Part shown: positions 48,250 through 57,410 of the stretch, piece after piece
How positions within the stretch are numbered: position 1 is the stretch's first letter
How the letters are laid out: each line of letters opens with the position of its first letter
From: Nitzschia putrida
Lineage: Eukaryota > Bacillariophyta > Bacillariophyceae > Bacillariales > Bacillariaceae
NCBI GenBank assembly: GCA_016586335.1
Contig: BLYE01000007.1
Coordinates: 248,001 to 312,000 of the forward strand
Direction: 5' to 3'
Length of the DNA: 64,000 nucleotides
The notes under the pieces: generated by a model
Told to the model about the DNA's origin: nothing
Database searches by the model: none
The model's input: the letters and a program-made list of their open reading frames with translations, nothing else
Made by a program: the position numbers and the translations under genes

Positions 48250-49784
48250 TTAGAGTTGAGCCATGACACTATCGGCAACGGCAATGGTGTTGTCAATATC
48301 TTCATCCGTATGAGCCGTACTCATGAAGCCAGCTTCATACATAGAAGGTGCCAAGTACACTCCACGCTCCAACATCATGCGATGCCACTTGGCAAACTTG
48401 GCACTGTCGGATTGCTTGGCCTCGGAAAAGTTGTGGACAGGACCCTTGGTAAAGTACCATCCAAACATTCCTCCAGCTACACCTCCACAGATATCATGTC
48501 CATGCTTGCGACCAGCGGCCAAGATGCCATCCACCAATCGTTGTGATTTGCGTTCCAATTCAGCATATACACCGGGTTGCTTCAATTTCTTGAGTGTCGC
48601 GATACCCGCCGCCATGGCCAAGGGGTTACCACTCAACGTACCGGCTTGATACATGGGACCTGCAGGAGCCACCATGCGCATGATTTCCTTGGACGCTCCA
48701 TAGGCTCCTACAGGCAAACCACCTCCAATCACTTTTCCCATGGTGGTCACATCAGGTGTAATACCAAAGTACTCTTGGGCACCTCCAAAGGCGACACGGA
48801 ATCCAGTCATGACTTCATCAAAGACCAACAGGGCTCCATGCTCTCGAGTCAAATCCCGCAATCCTTGCAAAAAGGCACGATCTGGCTTGATGAACCCCGA
48901 GTTTCCAACGACGGGTTCCAAAATGATGGCCGCTACTTGATCCTTGTTGTCCTCCAAAATCTTGCGGACCGAATCGAGGTTGTTGTATTCTGCACAGTAG
49001 GTATCTTGAGTAGCAGGTTTGGGAACCCCCGGAGAATCGGGAAGACCCAACGTGGCGACTCCAGATCCAGCTTGTACTAGGAACGAATCGGCATGTCCAT
49101 GATAACATCCTTCAAATTTGATAACTTTGGATCGTTGTGTGTAGGCCCGTACCAACCGGAGCATTCCCATACAAGCTTCGGTTCCCGAATTGGTAAATCG
49201 AACCATATCAACGGAAGGAAAGGCATCAATAACAGCCTTGGCCAATTCATTTTCAAGAGGACAAGGAGCTCCAAAGGAGGTTCCCTTTTCCATTGTGGTT
49301 CGGACAGCATCGAGGACATCCTTGTCGGCATGTCCCAAAATGGCAGGTCCCCAGGTACCGACATAATCAATGTATTTGTTGCCATCAACATCCCAAGCAT
49401 AAGGGCCTTGGACACGATCAAAGACGACGGGGTTTCCTCCTACAGAAGCAAAAGCTCGGACAGGAGAAGAGACACCACCTGGCATGAGCTGGCGTGGGAG
49501 ATGATGTTATTGGAATGAGTCAATAATATATAATTTCACACACTTATAACATGCAAACATGACATTCATACCTCTTGTGCTTCAGCAAAGATTTCTTCAC
49601 TCTTGGTAAAGGTGTAGGGAGTAGTAGGAACGGCCTCGACACGGCTGGAAGTGGATTGGCCAAGGGAGGATCTTGCCATCCAAACATTTGATAGTGGCAC
49701 AAACCCTTGGGCATGTTCATTCAAACTTGCAGCTACAAGCAGAAACAGTGTCGAAAATGGTAAGGAAATAACAGATTTCGTCAT
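48250..49784 (-). CDS. GSA: Glutamate-1-semialdehyde 2,1-aminomutase, plastid precursor, 2 exons
   Basis: Exon 1 is 49784-49572 and exon 2 is 49488-48250. The intron is 83 bp (GTATGA...CGCCAG, phase 0) and the product 483 residues. Exon 1 encodes a signal peptide (SLPFSTLFLLVAASLN) with an ASAFAP-like site AQG-FVPL, then a short Ser/Arg transit region and the first mature residues. Joined to exon 2 the mature start reads IFAEAQELMPGGVSSPVRAF. PLP-enzyme marks are VRFTNSGTEACMGMLRLVRA, YHGHADSFLVQAGSG, LLVFDEVMTGFRV and the Schiff-base lysine in TTMGKVIGGGLPVGAYG. It makes 5-aminolevulinate from glutamate 1-semialdehyde for heme and chlorophyll, in the plastid. Length fits the family plus a bipartite leader. 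Confidence 0.97.
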
Positions 49785-50103
49785 GGTAAATAGGTGGATG
49801 GATCCAAGATAGGATAGATGAATGGATAGATGGATGGATTCTCACACTTCACGTTCAAGAATGGGAATATGAGGTGTGAAATGGATGGGCGTTGGATCGC
49901 GATCGCGTCACCTCAGCAGTGAATCCAAGTAGTCAATTGTTGTATGGCACGTACGCAGCCGCCGTAGCAAAACCACCACATAAAATTCTCACGTCGTCGT
50001 CGTCGTGTGGACCACCACCAACTCGACTATTAATAACTGGTAGCTGGAAGCAACCAACAACCAGTGACTACTACCAACATCTAACTACCAACAACTAACT
50101 ACC
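49785..50103. promoter_or_regulatory. Bidirectional promoter region between GSA and the LUC7-like gene
   Basis: 319 bp between head-to-head genes. A degenerate GATGGATA repeat lies at about 49795-49840 in the GSA leader and a GTCGTCGTCGTCGTG tract at about 49993. CAACTA repeats sit just before the LUC7-like ATG. The division between the two promoters is not visible. Confidence 0.5.
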
Positions 50104-51525
50104 ATGACAGCCGTCGCCGAGGCCAGGGCTCTCCTGGACCAACTCATGGGAGGAGACCGGAATGCTCCTCTCCCTTCCGGTGCCGCACTTCCACAAAAGC
50201 GCAAAGGCGACGCCTCGCATGGTGGAGCGCTCTTGCTTCCCGGCAAACGTGCCAAGAGTTGTTACGACAAGGACATTGATCCTCTCTTTTGTGCTTGGGG
50301 AGTCGATGTATATGAACTATTTGTCAACACCAAATCGGATATTGGTCCGAATCCATACAAACCCGATGAGGATGCCCGACTGGAGTTTCAAGCGCTGCCG
50401 CAATCTGAAAAGGATCGATTGGGGTTTGAACACAGACTGTTTCGGAAATTGGCCGATTTGGTACAAAGTTGTGATCGAACCATTCAACGGAATCAGGAGA
50501 AACTCAATAAGGAGTTGAATCGCCAACAGCATGCACGAGGTGGTCATGACTATGTCTTGGATGTCGATGAAGCGGCTGTGGCACAACTCTGTCGCAATCA
50601 AATTACGCTCGAGCAAATGACGGCGGATTTGGAAAAGGCCTTGGCGAGGTTGACGGAAATTAAACAAAGAGAAGAGACGCTGCTGGCCAAGGCGGCAAAG
50701 GAGTCTGAATCATCGTCACCCGCCGACGAGTCGTCTACCGACAAGCCGCCCGTCAAAAAGGAAGAGGCACCCAGTGAAACACCCGATGGTGAGATTACAT
50801 CGGATACGCCAGCAGCAGATGGCGCTGCCCTTCCCATCAAACAAGAATCAGAAGAACCAGCTGCACCGCCACCCTCCGAACAACCTGCCGAATCCACTCC
50901 ATCCCCCGAAGCCTTGGAGTTGGGAGCTATCCTTTTGGAAAAGCAAGCACTCGTGGTAGACCTTGCCAATCTTGTCAGTCAAGTCAGTCCACTCCAAGAA
51001 ACCGTCGAAACACAAGAACGCAACTTGAATCATGTCAAGAGTGATATTACCACCGACAAAACGGTTTGTGAAGTATCTGGAAACTTTATGAGTTCCCGTG
51101 ATGCCGACGAACGTATCGCAGCGCATTTTGCAGGAAAACAATATGTCGGATGGAAGTTGGTAAGAGACAAGTATACACAATTGATTCAACAATATGGCAA
51201 ATATGGGCCTCCTCCACCACCGCGTGGGCCTCCACCGGGTGGTGATGTAGGTGGTGGTGGTCCACCCATGATGTATCCACCTCGAGGTGGTGGTCCAGGT
51301 GGAAATTACCATGGTGGTCCTCCACGACGAGATGGTGGTGGTGGTGGCGGAGGTGGTCGACGAGACCACGGAGGTCGATGGGAACGTGGAAGTACAGGTA
51401 GTGGCGGAAGTGGTGGTGGTGGTGGTCGGTATGACCGAGGAGGAGGTGGTGGATACGACCGCGGTGGCAGACGAGGTGGTGGAGGGGATTCCTACCAACA
51501 ACGCGGAGGTTGGGGAAGGAGATAG
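50104..51525 (+). CDS. LUC7-like U1 snRNP splicing factor with degenerate zinc fingers
   Basis: 473 residues. The start, EARALLDQLMGGDRN, and the later ELFVNTKSDIGPNPYKP, LPQSEKDRLGFEHRLFRKLA and DLVQSCDRTIQRNQEKLNKE follow the LUC7 domain in order. The second half has a coiled coil and CEVSGNFMSSRDADERIAAH-FAGKQYVGWKLVRDK, matching the second LUC7 finger. The tail is Gly/Arg-rich with RGG-type repeats, usual for RNA-binding proteins. Normal LUC7 proteins have a CCCH and a CCHH zinc finger. Here the first site lacks the Cys-Pro-His and second Cys-Pro residues. The second keeps Cys322 and His341 but has Ser325 and Tyr347 where Cys and His belong. Expected role is 5' splice site choice with U1 snRNP. 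Family call fairly firm; zinc loss read directly. Confidence 0.82.
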   Translation: MTAVAEARALLDQLMGGDRNAPLPSGAALPQKRKGDASHGGALLLPGKRAKSCYDKDIDPLFCAWGVDVYELFVNTKSDIGPNPYKPDEDARLEFQALPQSEKDRLGFEHRLFRKLADLVQSCDRTIQRNQEKLNKELNRQQHARGGHDYVLDVDEAAVAQLCRNQITLEQMTADLEKALARLTEIKQREETLLAKAAKESESSSPADESSTDKPPVKKEEAPSETPDGEITSDTPAADGAALPIKQESEEPAAPPPSEQPAESTPSPEALELGAILLEKQALVVDLANLVSQVSPLQETVETQERNLNHVKSDITTDKTVCEVSGNFMSSRDADERIAAHFAGKQYVGWKLVRDKYTQLIQQYGKYGPPPPPRGPPPGGDVGGGGPPMMYPPRGGGPGGNYHGGPPRRDGGGGGGGGRRDHGGRWERGSTGSGGSGGGGGRYDRGGGGGYDRGGRRGGGGDSYQQRGGWGRR

Positions 51526-51638
51526 ACCACTGCTGCTAATAGTACTAGTAGTAAAATCGAGTATTGCTTTCGTACTACTAGTTCTTTGACCAAAGGTCAA
51601 ATACTTCTCTACTAGTATGTATGATTAGGGTGTTGAAT

Positions 51639-52883
51639 TTAAATGGACGTGCGTGCCGAGAACCATTGAATGGCAAACTGGCGAAGTTCTTCTGCCGAAG
51701 GATCGTTCGTACCAACAAAGACTTTCGATGCATCATTCCATTCTCGAAAGACCTGCAACAAGATTTCCGAAGATGTACCAGTCTGTGCTGCCTCCTCAGG
51801 ATGTGGAAAGAGAGCCTGTTGATTGGAATCATTGTCGTAGAGTTCCCATTGAAGGACAAACGGGCAGCCCCATGTTACAGCGGCTCTGACCACTTGGCAA
51901 AGCGTAGGCGCCCACGTTTCGACAGCTTGTCGACGGCCCACACCAAACTCTCCAATAAACACACGCCGGCTGAGTCCACCCAAAACGGAAAAGTCGGTGG
52001 ATGTAGGAGCCAACTTGCTTTCTGCATAATCTAGCAAATCCCAAAACGATCTGTCCGTCGCTGCTTGATCGAATTTTGGTTTGTCACACTTGCCATAGGC
52101 ATTGGTTCGAGAATAACTACTGTAACTCAAAAAGTCAGGATTGATAGCGGGAACGACAGTATTCAGAATCGTCGGTCGAATCGTTCCTGGCTTGGAAGGA
52201 TGGTCCTCAAAGTTGGGATCACCCAAGTTGAATTCAATATAATGGAAAATATAAACACCAGGGAAAGGACAATCTCGTTTGGCATCATCAATCGCTTTTT
52301 GACGAATCTTGGACCAGGTGATGTACGTTTCCAACACTTCCTCGGTGGGGACACGGGACAGGTCGTACCCACTTTCGGTCTTGGCACCGCTCGCCCACAA
52401 CATTTTCCAGTCACCTTCCCAAGCACCAACAAAAAATACTTTGTTGGTACCCTGGTAGGTGGTCAACATGTGAACAGCCCAAGCATACGTCTCATTGTAC
52501 TCTGCCTGCTGCAGATCCTCCGTCCATTTCTTGCGAAAAATCTTGGGGGCTTGAAAAGTGGTGACCCACATTTGATACCATTGCAAGCGAGGATCTGCCA
52601 AGGTATCTGCAATTTCAGGAACTTGGCACAACTGAACCAAGTTCTGGACGGGAGAATCAGGTGAAATACAATAGCTGTCGCAAGTATCGTTGGCGAGTTT
52701 GAATTTGAATTGATTGATTCCTGCTGCAGCGACACCTTCTCGTTGTTCCTTGAGAAAGTCGAATCCTGGCTCGGTGTATTCATGTCCTGCAAAAGGTGAA
52801 ACACGGTAGGGTGACCATTGTTTGCCGTACACACTTTGACTTCCTAGGAAGAAAGTTCGGGGAGGCTTCGTAGGTGTTGTCAT
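51639..52883 (-). CDS. TIM-barrel glycoside hydrolase-like protein
   Basis: 414 residues from ATG 52883 (MTTPTKPPRTFFLGSQSVYG); the frame is open upstream to 53063 without conserved features. There is no clear signal peptide at this start. The pattern of beta-strand ends with acidic residues looks like clan GH-A glycosidases: NKVFFVGAWEGDWKMLW, VYIFHYIEFNLGDPNF, RRVFIGEFGVGRRQ (candidate nucleophile Glu) and CPFVLQWELYDND. I could not match it to a numbered GH family. Alternatives are an inactive barrel or another hydrolase. The gene is clearly coding and intronless. Confidence 0.6.
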   Translation of the reverse strand: MTTPTKPPRTFFLGSQSVYGKQWSPYRVSPFAGHEYTEPGFDFLKEQREGVAAAGINQFKFKLANDTCDSYCISPDSPVQNLVQLCQVPEIADTLADPRLQWYQMWVTTFQAPKIFRKKWTEDLQQAEYNETYAWAVHMLTTYQGTNKVFFVGAWEGDWKMLWASGAKTESGYDLSRVPTEEVLETYITWSKIRQKAIDDAKRDCPFPGVYIFHYIEFNLGDPNFEDHPSKPGTIRPTILNTVVPAINPDFLSYSSYSRTNAYGKCDKPKFDQAATDRSFWDLLDYAESKLAPTSTDFSVLGGLSRRVFIGEFGVGRRQAVETWAPTLCQVVRAAVTWGCPFVLQWELYDNDSNQQALFPHPEEAAQTGTSSEILLQVFREWNDASKVFVGTNDPSAEELRQFAIQWFSARTSI

Positions 52884-53202
52884 GTTTGATTCTTTTTGTG
52901 TTGTCAGACAAAGGTATTGTGTTTTGATGGCAAGAAGGATTTCAACTCCCAAATCTTGGTGTTTGTCGCAGTGAGAAAACGGCGCAAGACATGGCCGCCC
53001 GGTGCCATGATCTCCGTCCAACGGCGAATGATAGGGGTCACTTATGAAACAAATTATATCCATTCATGAAGTATTTTCATATACTTCAATTTCGCGGTAA
53101 AATTCCTTGACCGCCCTCACATTTTGGATGTTGCTATCCATTGCTCCCCCGAAGCACATCCATATAATATCGCATTACTTCTGTAAAACACAAACTCCAA
53201 CC
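52884..53202. promoter_or_regulatory. Divergent intergenic region
   Basis: 319 bp between the hydrolase-like gene and the small membrane protein gene, which point away from each other. Both promoters should lie here; no element is recognised. Confidence 0.4.
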
Positions 53203-53658
53203 ATGTGGGGACAGCCATCTCATATCAAAGTAGAATCGTATGATGTGGACGAGGGTCCACTCCCTGTTCGTATTTCTTACTTGAGTGAATACATTGACTA
53301 CGATTTGGAAGACAAACTACCAGAACCCAACAATGGCACCACCTCCCATCCAGCGGTCTCCTGCCTCCCTTCCCAGGACCATGCCCACCGGCAACAAGAT
53401 ACTTCCAACGATGCAATCTACGGTGCCTCTGTAGCGCTGCCGAAGACTTCGTTTGAGCGCACTATTCGGGCAAGGAAACTCTTGCTCTGGACGTTGTTTC
53501 TAGTAGGGATGGTGTTGGTGGTTGTGGGAGTTGTCCGTCGTCAGGTTGCCTTCCATTTCAATCACAACTCGCAAGAAATGACAATCGTCGGGGTTCACGG
53601 GGACAACATATTTTACTCCAATGAAACTGCCGTACCAACTCTGGCAGACACTCCATGA
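53203..53658 (+). CDS. Small single-pass membrane protein, unknown
   Basis: 151 residues from the ATG at 53203 (MWGQPSHIKVESYDVDEGPL); the longer frame upstream has only a TTG start. An acidic N-terminal half is followed by one strong membrane helix (KLLLWTLFLVGMVLVVVGVV) and about 35 residues after it, with a possible N-glycosylation site (NET). A basic patch before the helix (RTIRARK) predicts that the N-terminus stays in the cytosol. No family recognised. The next gene converges from the other side with only 111 bp between. Confidence 0.65.
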   Translation: MWGQPSHIKVESYDVDEGPLPVRISYLSEYIDYDLEDKLPEPNNGTTSHPAVSCLPSQDHAHRQQDTSNDAIYGASVALPKTSFERTIRARKLLLWTLFLVGMVLVVVGVVRRQVAFHFNHNSQEMTIVGVHGDNIFYSNETAVPTLADTP

Positions 53659-53769
53659 CAATGACAGCAGTGTATTTGGGGATATGTGACACTAGCTGAT
53701 GTATATAGAACTATAGATGATGATGATATTTTGTATGATCCCCACTGCACATACCAGTAAAATTTCCTA

Positions 53770-54825
53770 TTAAGCACGCTTGGAAGCAACAGCTGTATTC
53801 CGTGGGGCATCGTCGTCTTCATCGTCGTCATCATCGTCCCCATTCATAATTCCTTCCGCCCGACTTCCATAACTGAAGGAAGCAGGAAGGGATAGACGCA
53901 CATTGGAGTTTGGTGTTGGGAGGAACACCTTGGACACACCACTCCAAAAGAGGTAGGCAACAATAAGAACCACAAATGGCAACAACGAAAGGGAGAAGGC
54001 ACATCCATATTGCATGTTGTTGAAGGTTGTGCATCCCGAAGCAATAAAGTGCGAAATCAAGACAGTCAAGAGGGCAGCATTTCCTCCTGATCGAGTGTTT
54101 CCGTAGTAGGCACCGAAGCTTCGTCGACGATTGGGTCCCATGTCACGGAGAGTACCTCCACCACGGGGGAAGATGATTCTTCGGCGGATTCCGAAGAAGG
54201 TGAATTGCATCCAGAACAGGTCAAGGAAGAAGAAGAGGAAGGTGTTGATACCACTGACAAACAAGCTAGGAAGGTAGGGGCAAGATGGCTGATAGAGGAC
54301 ACCGAAATCAGCCGACTCACTTGCCAACAAACTGCCGAACAACATGATGGCATGCATGCCTCCAAATCCGGTACCAGCTGCCAAAGAACTTGCCGAGTCA
54401 TTCAAAGCCAACTTGAGCTTGGCAGTCTCCAAATCAGCGGAAATTTCGACATTGGCTGCAGCAGCTGCGGCAGCGGGGTCTTCTTGTTGTGCGAGAAGTT
54501 GGTGCTCCTGTTCTGTCTTTTCAATGGAAGCTTGAATCCTGTCCTCCACCTGAATGTAAAGAGTGGTAAAGAGGCAACGAGCAAGGAACTGACTGATAAC
54601 TCCAGGAACAATGGCCGACCAGGCACTTCCCAATCCGATAAGAGGATCAAGAATATACCAAACAAAAGAGGCGCCTAAGCAACTGAGAAGGTAGAAGAAG
54701 GCTGCCGTCATGAAAATGATGAGGAGTTGGGATTTGGGGTACGTGATTTGGAAAAAGAAGCATAGAAAAGGAGCAAAGCCGATGAGGGCGGAACCCCAAA
54801 CGAGAGCTACAGTATCTGCCGTCAT
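53770..54825 (-). CDS. APH1: APH-1-like gamma-secretase subunit
   Basis: 351 residues with about seven membrane helices. Family signs are the opening GSALIGFAPFLCFFF, the helix pair around GVISQFLARCLFTTLYIQVE, and SLAAGTGFGGMHAIMLFGSL, which matches the conserved GLGFG motif. LFVSGINTFLFFFLDLFWMQ follows, and VLISHFIASGCTTFN parallels the SHLLTSGLTFLN of other APH-1 proteins with its key His. A long Glu/Ala insertion between helices and an Asp-rich tail are extra. APH-1 stabilises and assembles the presenilin protease complex that cuts membrane proteins inside the bilayer, in ER-to-surface membranes. No other subunit is encoded in this window. Confidence 0.85.
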   Translation of the reverse strand: MTADTVALVWGSALIGFAPFLCFFFQITYPKSQLLIIFMTAAFFYLLSCLGASFVWYILDPLIGLGSAWSAIVPGVISQFLARCLFTTLYIQVEDRIQASIEKTEQEHQLLAQQEDPAAAAAAANVEISADLETAKLKLALNDSASSLAAGTGFGGMHAIMLFGSLLASESADFGVLYQPSCPYLPSLFVSGINTFLFFFLDLFWMQFTFFGIRRRIIFPRGGGTLRDMGPNRRRSFGAYYGNTRSGGNAALLTVLISHFIASGCTTFNNMQYGCAFSLSLLPFVVLIVAYLFWSGVSKVFLPTPNSNVRLSLPASFSYGSRAEGIMNGDDDDDDEDDDAPRNTAVASKRA

Positions 54826-55308
54826 GGTTCCGACAATGCTGAGGGTTTGTAGCTTGAAAGCCTTGCTACGACGAGGAGTGCAACAACTCTACCACACGTT
54901 GATGATGTGCTGCTTTGATTATTTTTAGGTGCATAGGTTTTCGTATTGGTTGCGCCGGTCGTGCATGCTCCCGTTCGAATGCTGACAACGGTCAAAGCTT
55001 GCCGGTGTGTGGCTCCTGTCTCAAGAGCGACGATGCGACATGAATGGGACATACACAACGGATCCACAAGGCGTGCCAGTTGATCCCGCAGACTGAAGGT
55101 ACGACCCACCTCTCGTAGGAGTTGCTACCAATGGCTATGCAACGAAAGGATTTTTGTGCACATCCATTTTGGCGGGATCATTTCCAGAAAACCTCATTCA
55201 ATTTGACGCAAAGGGACTCCATTGCCAATCATCATCGCTGACTTGACTGGTACAATCTTCTCTTGACACCCCACTTGTTCATCCTCTGACAACAACTGCA
55301 ATACCACC
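54826..55308. promoter_or_regulatory. Divergent intergenic region (APH-1 / coiled-coil PDZ-like gene)
   Basis: 483 bp between head-to-head genes. Small frames on the minus strand are not protein-like. No specific element is recognised. Confidence 0.4.
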
Positions 55309-56781
55309 ATGGTCCGCCAGGAAAGTGAAAGTCCTACGCAAGCCGTGGAGGAAGCAGCCAAAGCATGCGTGGACACTACTGATCATGCCAACCTCCCTAC
55401 CCTGACCTTTCGATTGGGTACCGTGTCGCCAACAAGTCATGATCTTCCTCGCTTGAATCCGACTAGTGTGGGGCCTTCTAATCCTCCTGTTGATTTGAAG
55501 GAGATGGAGCAAGCCTTGGATGCATTGCTAGAGTTGGCAGCTATGGATTCTCAAGAATATCCCACGAAATTGAGTGCAGGAGCTGGAAATACATCAGCCA
55601 ACCGATCAGGTTGCGCTCTCCACGCTCACCCTAAGTTATCCAAGCTCAATCAATCCATCCACCGATTCCATTCACTGATTCGAAACCTCACATATGAAAA
55701 CGATCAACAAACCATGCAACTGTTGGACCTCCAGCGTACCGTGGACGAATCTCAAGATCGCCAAGCCAAGCTAGAAGAAGCTGTCACCAAGTTGCACCGC
55801 CGAAATCAGACCCTCAAGAAACAATCCAAGTCGCATCGGACCATGGCCAAGAACTTGTTCCAGCAGGTTAAAGACTACACGCAAAGAGCGGTGCAGCGAA
55901 AGAAGGAGGAAGACTTTGGGGCTCTAGTGACACAGTTGCAACGACATGAACAACTCATGACATCCAACCGAGAGCGAACAGATTCGAACATGTCGGAACT
56001 TGACGGTTTGGAGGATTTTGTTGGACCGGCTCCAGCACATGACTCTATCAGCGTTGCCAGTTCGGATGGGGACAACCGTTCCACTCACTCCAATATCTAT
56101 GAAGATGGAATCGCTACCGTCAAGTTTTCGAGGGAACGTACGAGAACTTGGCCGCACTCGGTCGACATTGGCGGACTGGCCCATGAGAAGGAGTCAAAAT
56201 CAGATGCAGTGGTTCCTTCCGTGGTTGGTGCTCTTAGTCCCAGCAAGAAAGTTGATGCCAAGGACGCCACCAAGAATCACGGAGGGGGTTCGAGCAACAA
56301 TCCATTTGCCATGTTCTTGGGGGGAGGGGCAAGAGCTGCCCAACCATATACACTGTCTTTTGTCAAACCTTTCCAACTTCAGTTTGTGGAATTGCCCAAG
56401 GGTGAGGACTCGGATGGTACACGAGTTTTTGCAGTGAGTGGATACGCCGGGTTCGATGGCTCAACGAACGTTAAACCGACCGTGGGGGCTCGGCTGCTGC
56501 AAGTTAACAAGCACGATCTAGACCCAAGTTGGTCATCCGAGGAATTGGAAGCGCATATCGGCCAGCTAGGTGAACGGGCTAGCATGACGTTCCGAAATGA
56601 CACGTGGGACAAGGCTCAAAAGCATGCATTGGATGAGGCTACAGACGAACAGGCTAAGCTTCATCCGGAGGCAAATACGTCAAGTGCACTTGATGTACTA
56701 GGGGGGACAGCTTTCTTGAGAAAGCGCACTCAAAGCAATGAAGGACAAGGCAAAAACATGCTGAGTTTCTGGAATTTCTAG
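55309..56781 (+). CDS. Coiled-coil protein with a C-terminal PDZ-like domain
   Basis: 490 residues starting in ACCACCATGG. After a disordered first 100 residues comes a coiled coil at about 105-225 (SIHRFHSLIRNLTYENDQQT through QLQRHEQLMTSNRERTDS). A Ser/Asp/Lys-rich linker follows. A compact beta-rich unit at about 345-435 has PDZ-like order: YTLSFVKPFQLQFVELPKGE, VFAVSGYAGFDGS, a GARLLQVNKHDLDPSW turn, EELEAHIGQL and ASMTFRN. PDZ domains bind protein tails, so a scaffold role is plausible. The conserved GLGF-type loop is not typical, so the PDZ call is tentative. Confidence 0.75.
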   Translation: MVRQESESPTQAVEEAAKACVDTTDHANLPTLTFRLGTVSPTSHDLPRLNPTSVGPSNPPVDLKEMEQALDALLELAAMDSQEYPTKLSAGAGNTSANRSGCALHAHPKLSKLNQSIHRFHSLIRNLTYENDQQTMQLLDLQRTVDESQDRQAKLEEAVTKLHRRNQTLKKQSKSHRTMAKNLFQQVKDYTQRAVQRKKEEDFGALVTQLQRHEQLMTSNRERTDSNMSELDGLEDFVGPAPAHDSISVASSDGDNRSTHSNIYEDGIATVKFSRERTRTWPHSVDIGGLAHEKESKSDAVVPSVVGALSPSKKVDAKDATKNHGGGSSNNPFAMFLGGGARAAQPYTLSFVKPFQLQFVELPKGEDSDGTRVFAVSGYAGFDGSTNVKPTVGARLLQVNKHDLDPSWSSEELEAHIGQLGERASMTFRNDTWDKAQKHALDEATDEQAKLHPEANTSSALDVLGGTAFLRKRTQSNEGQGKNMLSFWNF

Positions 56782-57410
56782 ACTACACAAGAGGGAACTT
56801 CATCCCTCATTTCAAATGTTTAAGTATGCACAATCTATTAGAATGAACGATTCATTTACCAAAGAGACAGACCAAAGGCAGTAGCACATGAAATGTATCT
56901 TGCAGGGTATGCAGGATAGATAAATTCAAGTTCATTTCTTTTGTCCAGCCAAGTTTCACGTTTGACACTCCTAGCGTTTGTCAACTACATAACACTCGTC
57001 GAATCGTGTTCTCCATCACGTTCGGCCTTGATGATACACTTCGGGACGAGTGACGTTCAAATGACCGATGGCACATTTTTCAATGGTCTTAGATTTTGTG
57101 GGGGCTTGGGTGAAGAATGTGTTGGTCTCTATGTAATCATGAAAGTTGTGTCACAATCAACTGCCTTGCGACAGAATTACGGGGTTAAATATATGCCTCA
57201 AGGTCTTGCAGGCTCCAAATTTGGGGAGCAAAACCCGATTACGAGGCTGAGCGTTGTGGTTGTGACTTGAGTGGATTCCTCGGCGACAAGAGCCGCCAAA
57301 GCCCTGAGTGGTTGGACGGTGAGTGGTTGGACGACAAAGGTTAAAGCAAACTCACATACGATCGGAACGACAACGTTACCAACAATACCAATAATACGAT
57401 AGAATAGACC
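56782..57410. other. Intergenic between two plus-strand genes
   Basis: 629 bp holding the 3' UTR of the PDZ-like gene and the promoter of the Ser/Arg-rich gene. A 109-codon frame at 56941-57270 starts only at TTG and is not protein-like. Nothing else seen. Confidence 0.5.

Noticed and set aside
54822..55109. 95-codon minus-strand frame overlapping the APH-1 start
   Set aside because: It lies in the shared promoter region and overlaps the APH-1 start codon in another frame, with random-like composition.
56941..57270. 109-codon plus-strand frame
   Set aside because: It has a TTG start only and sits between a 3' UTR and a promoter, with no family resemblance.
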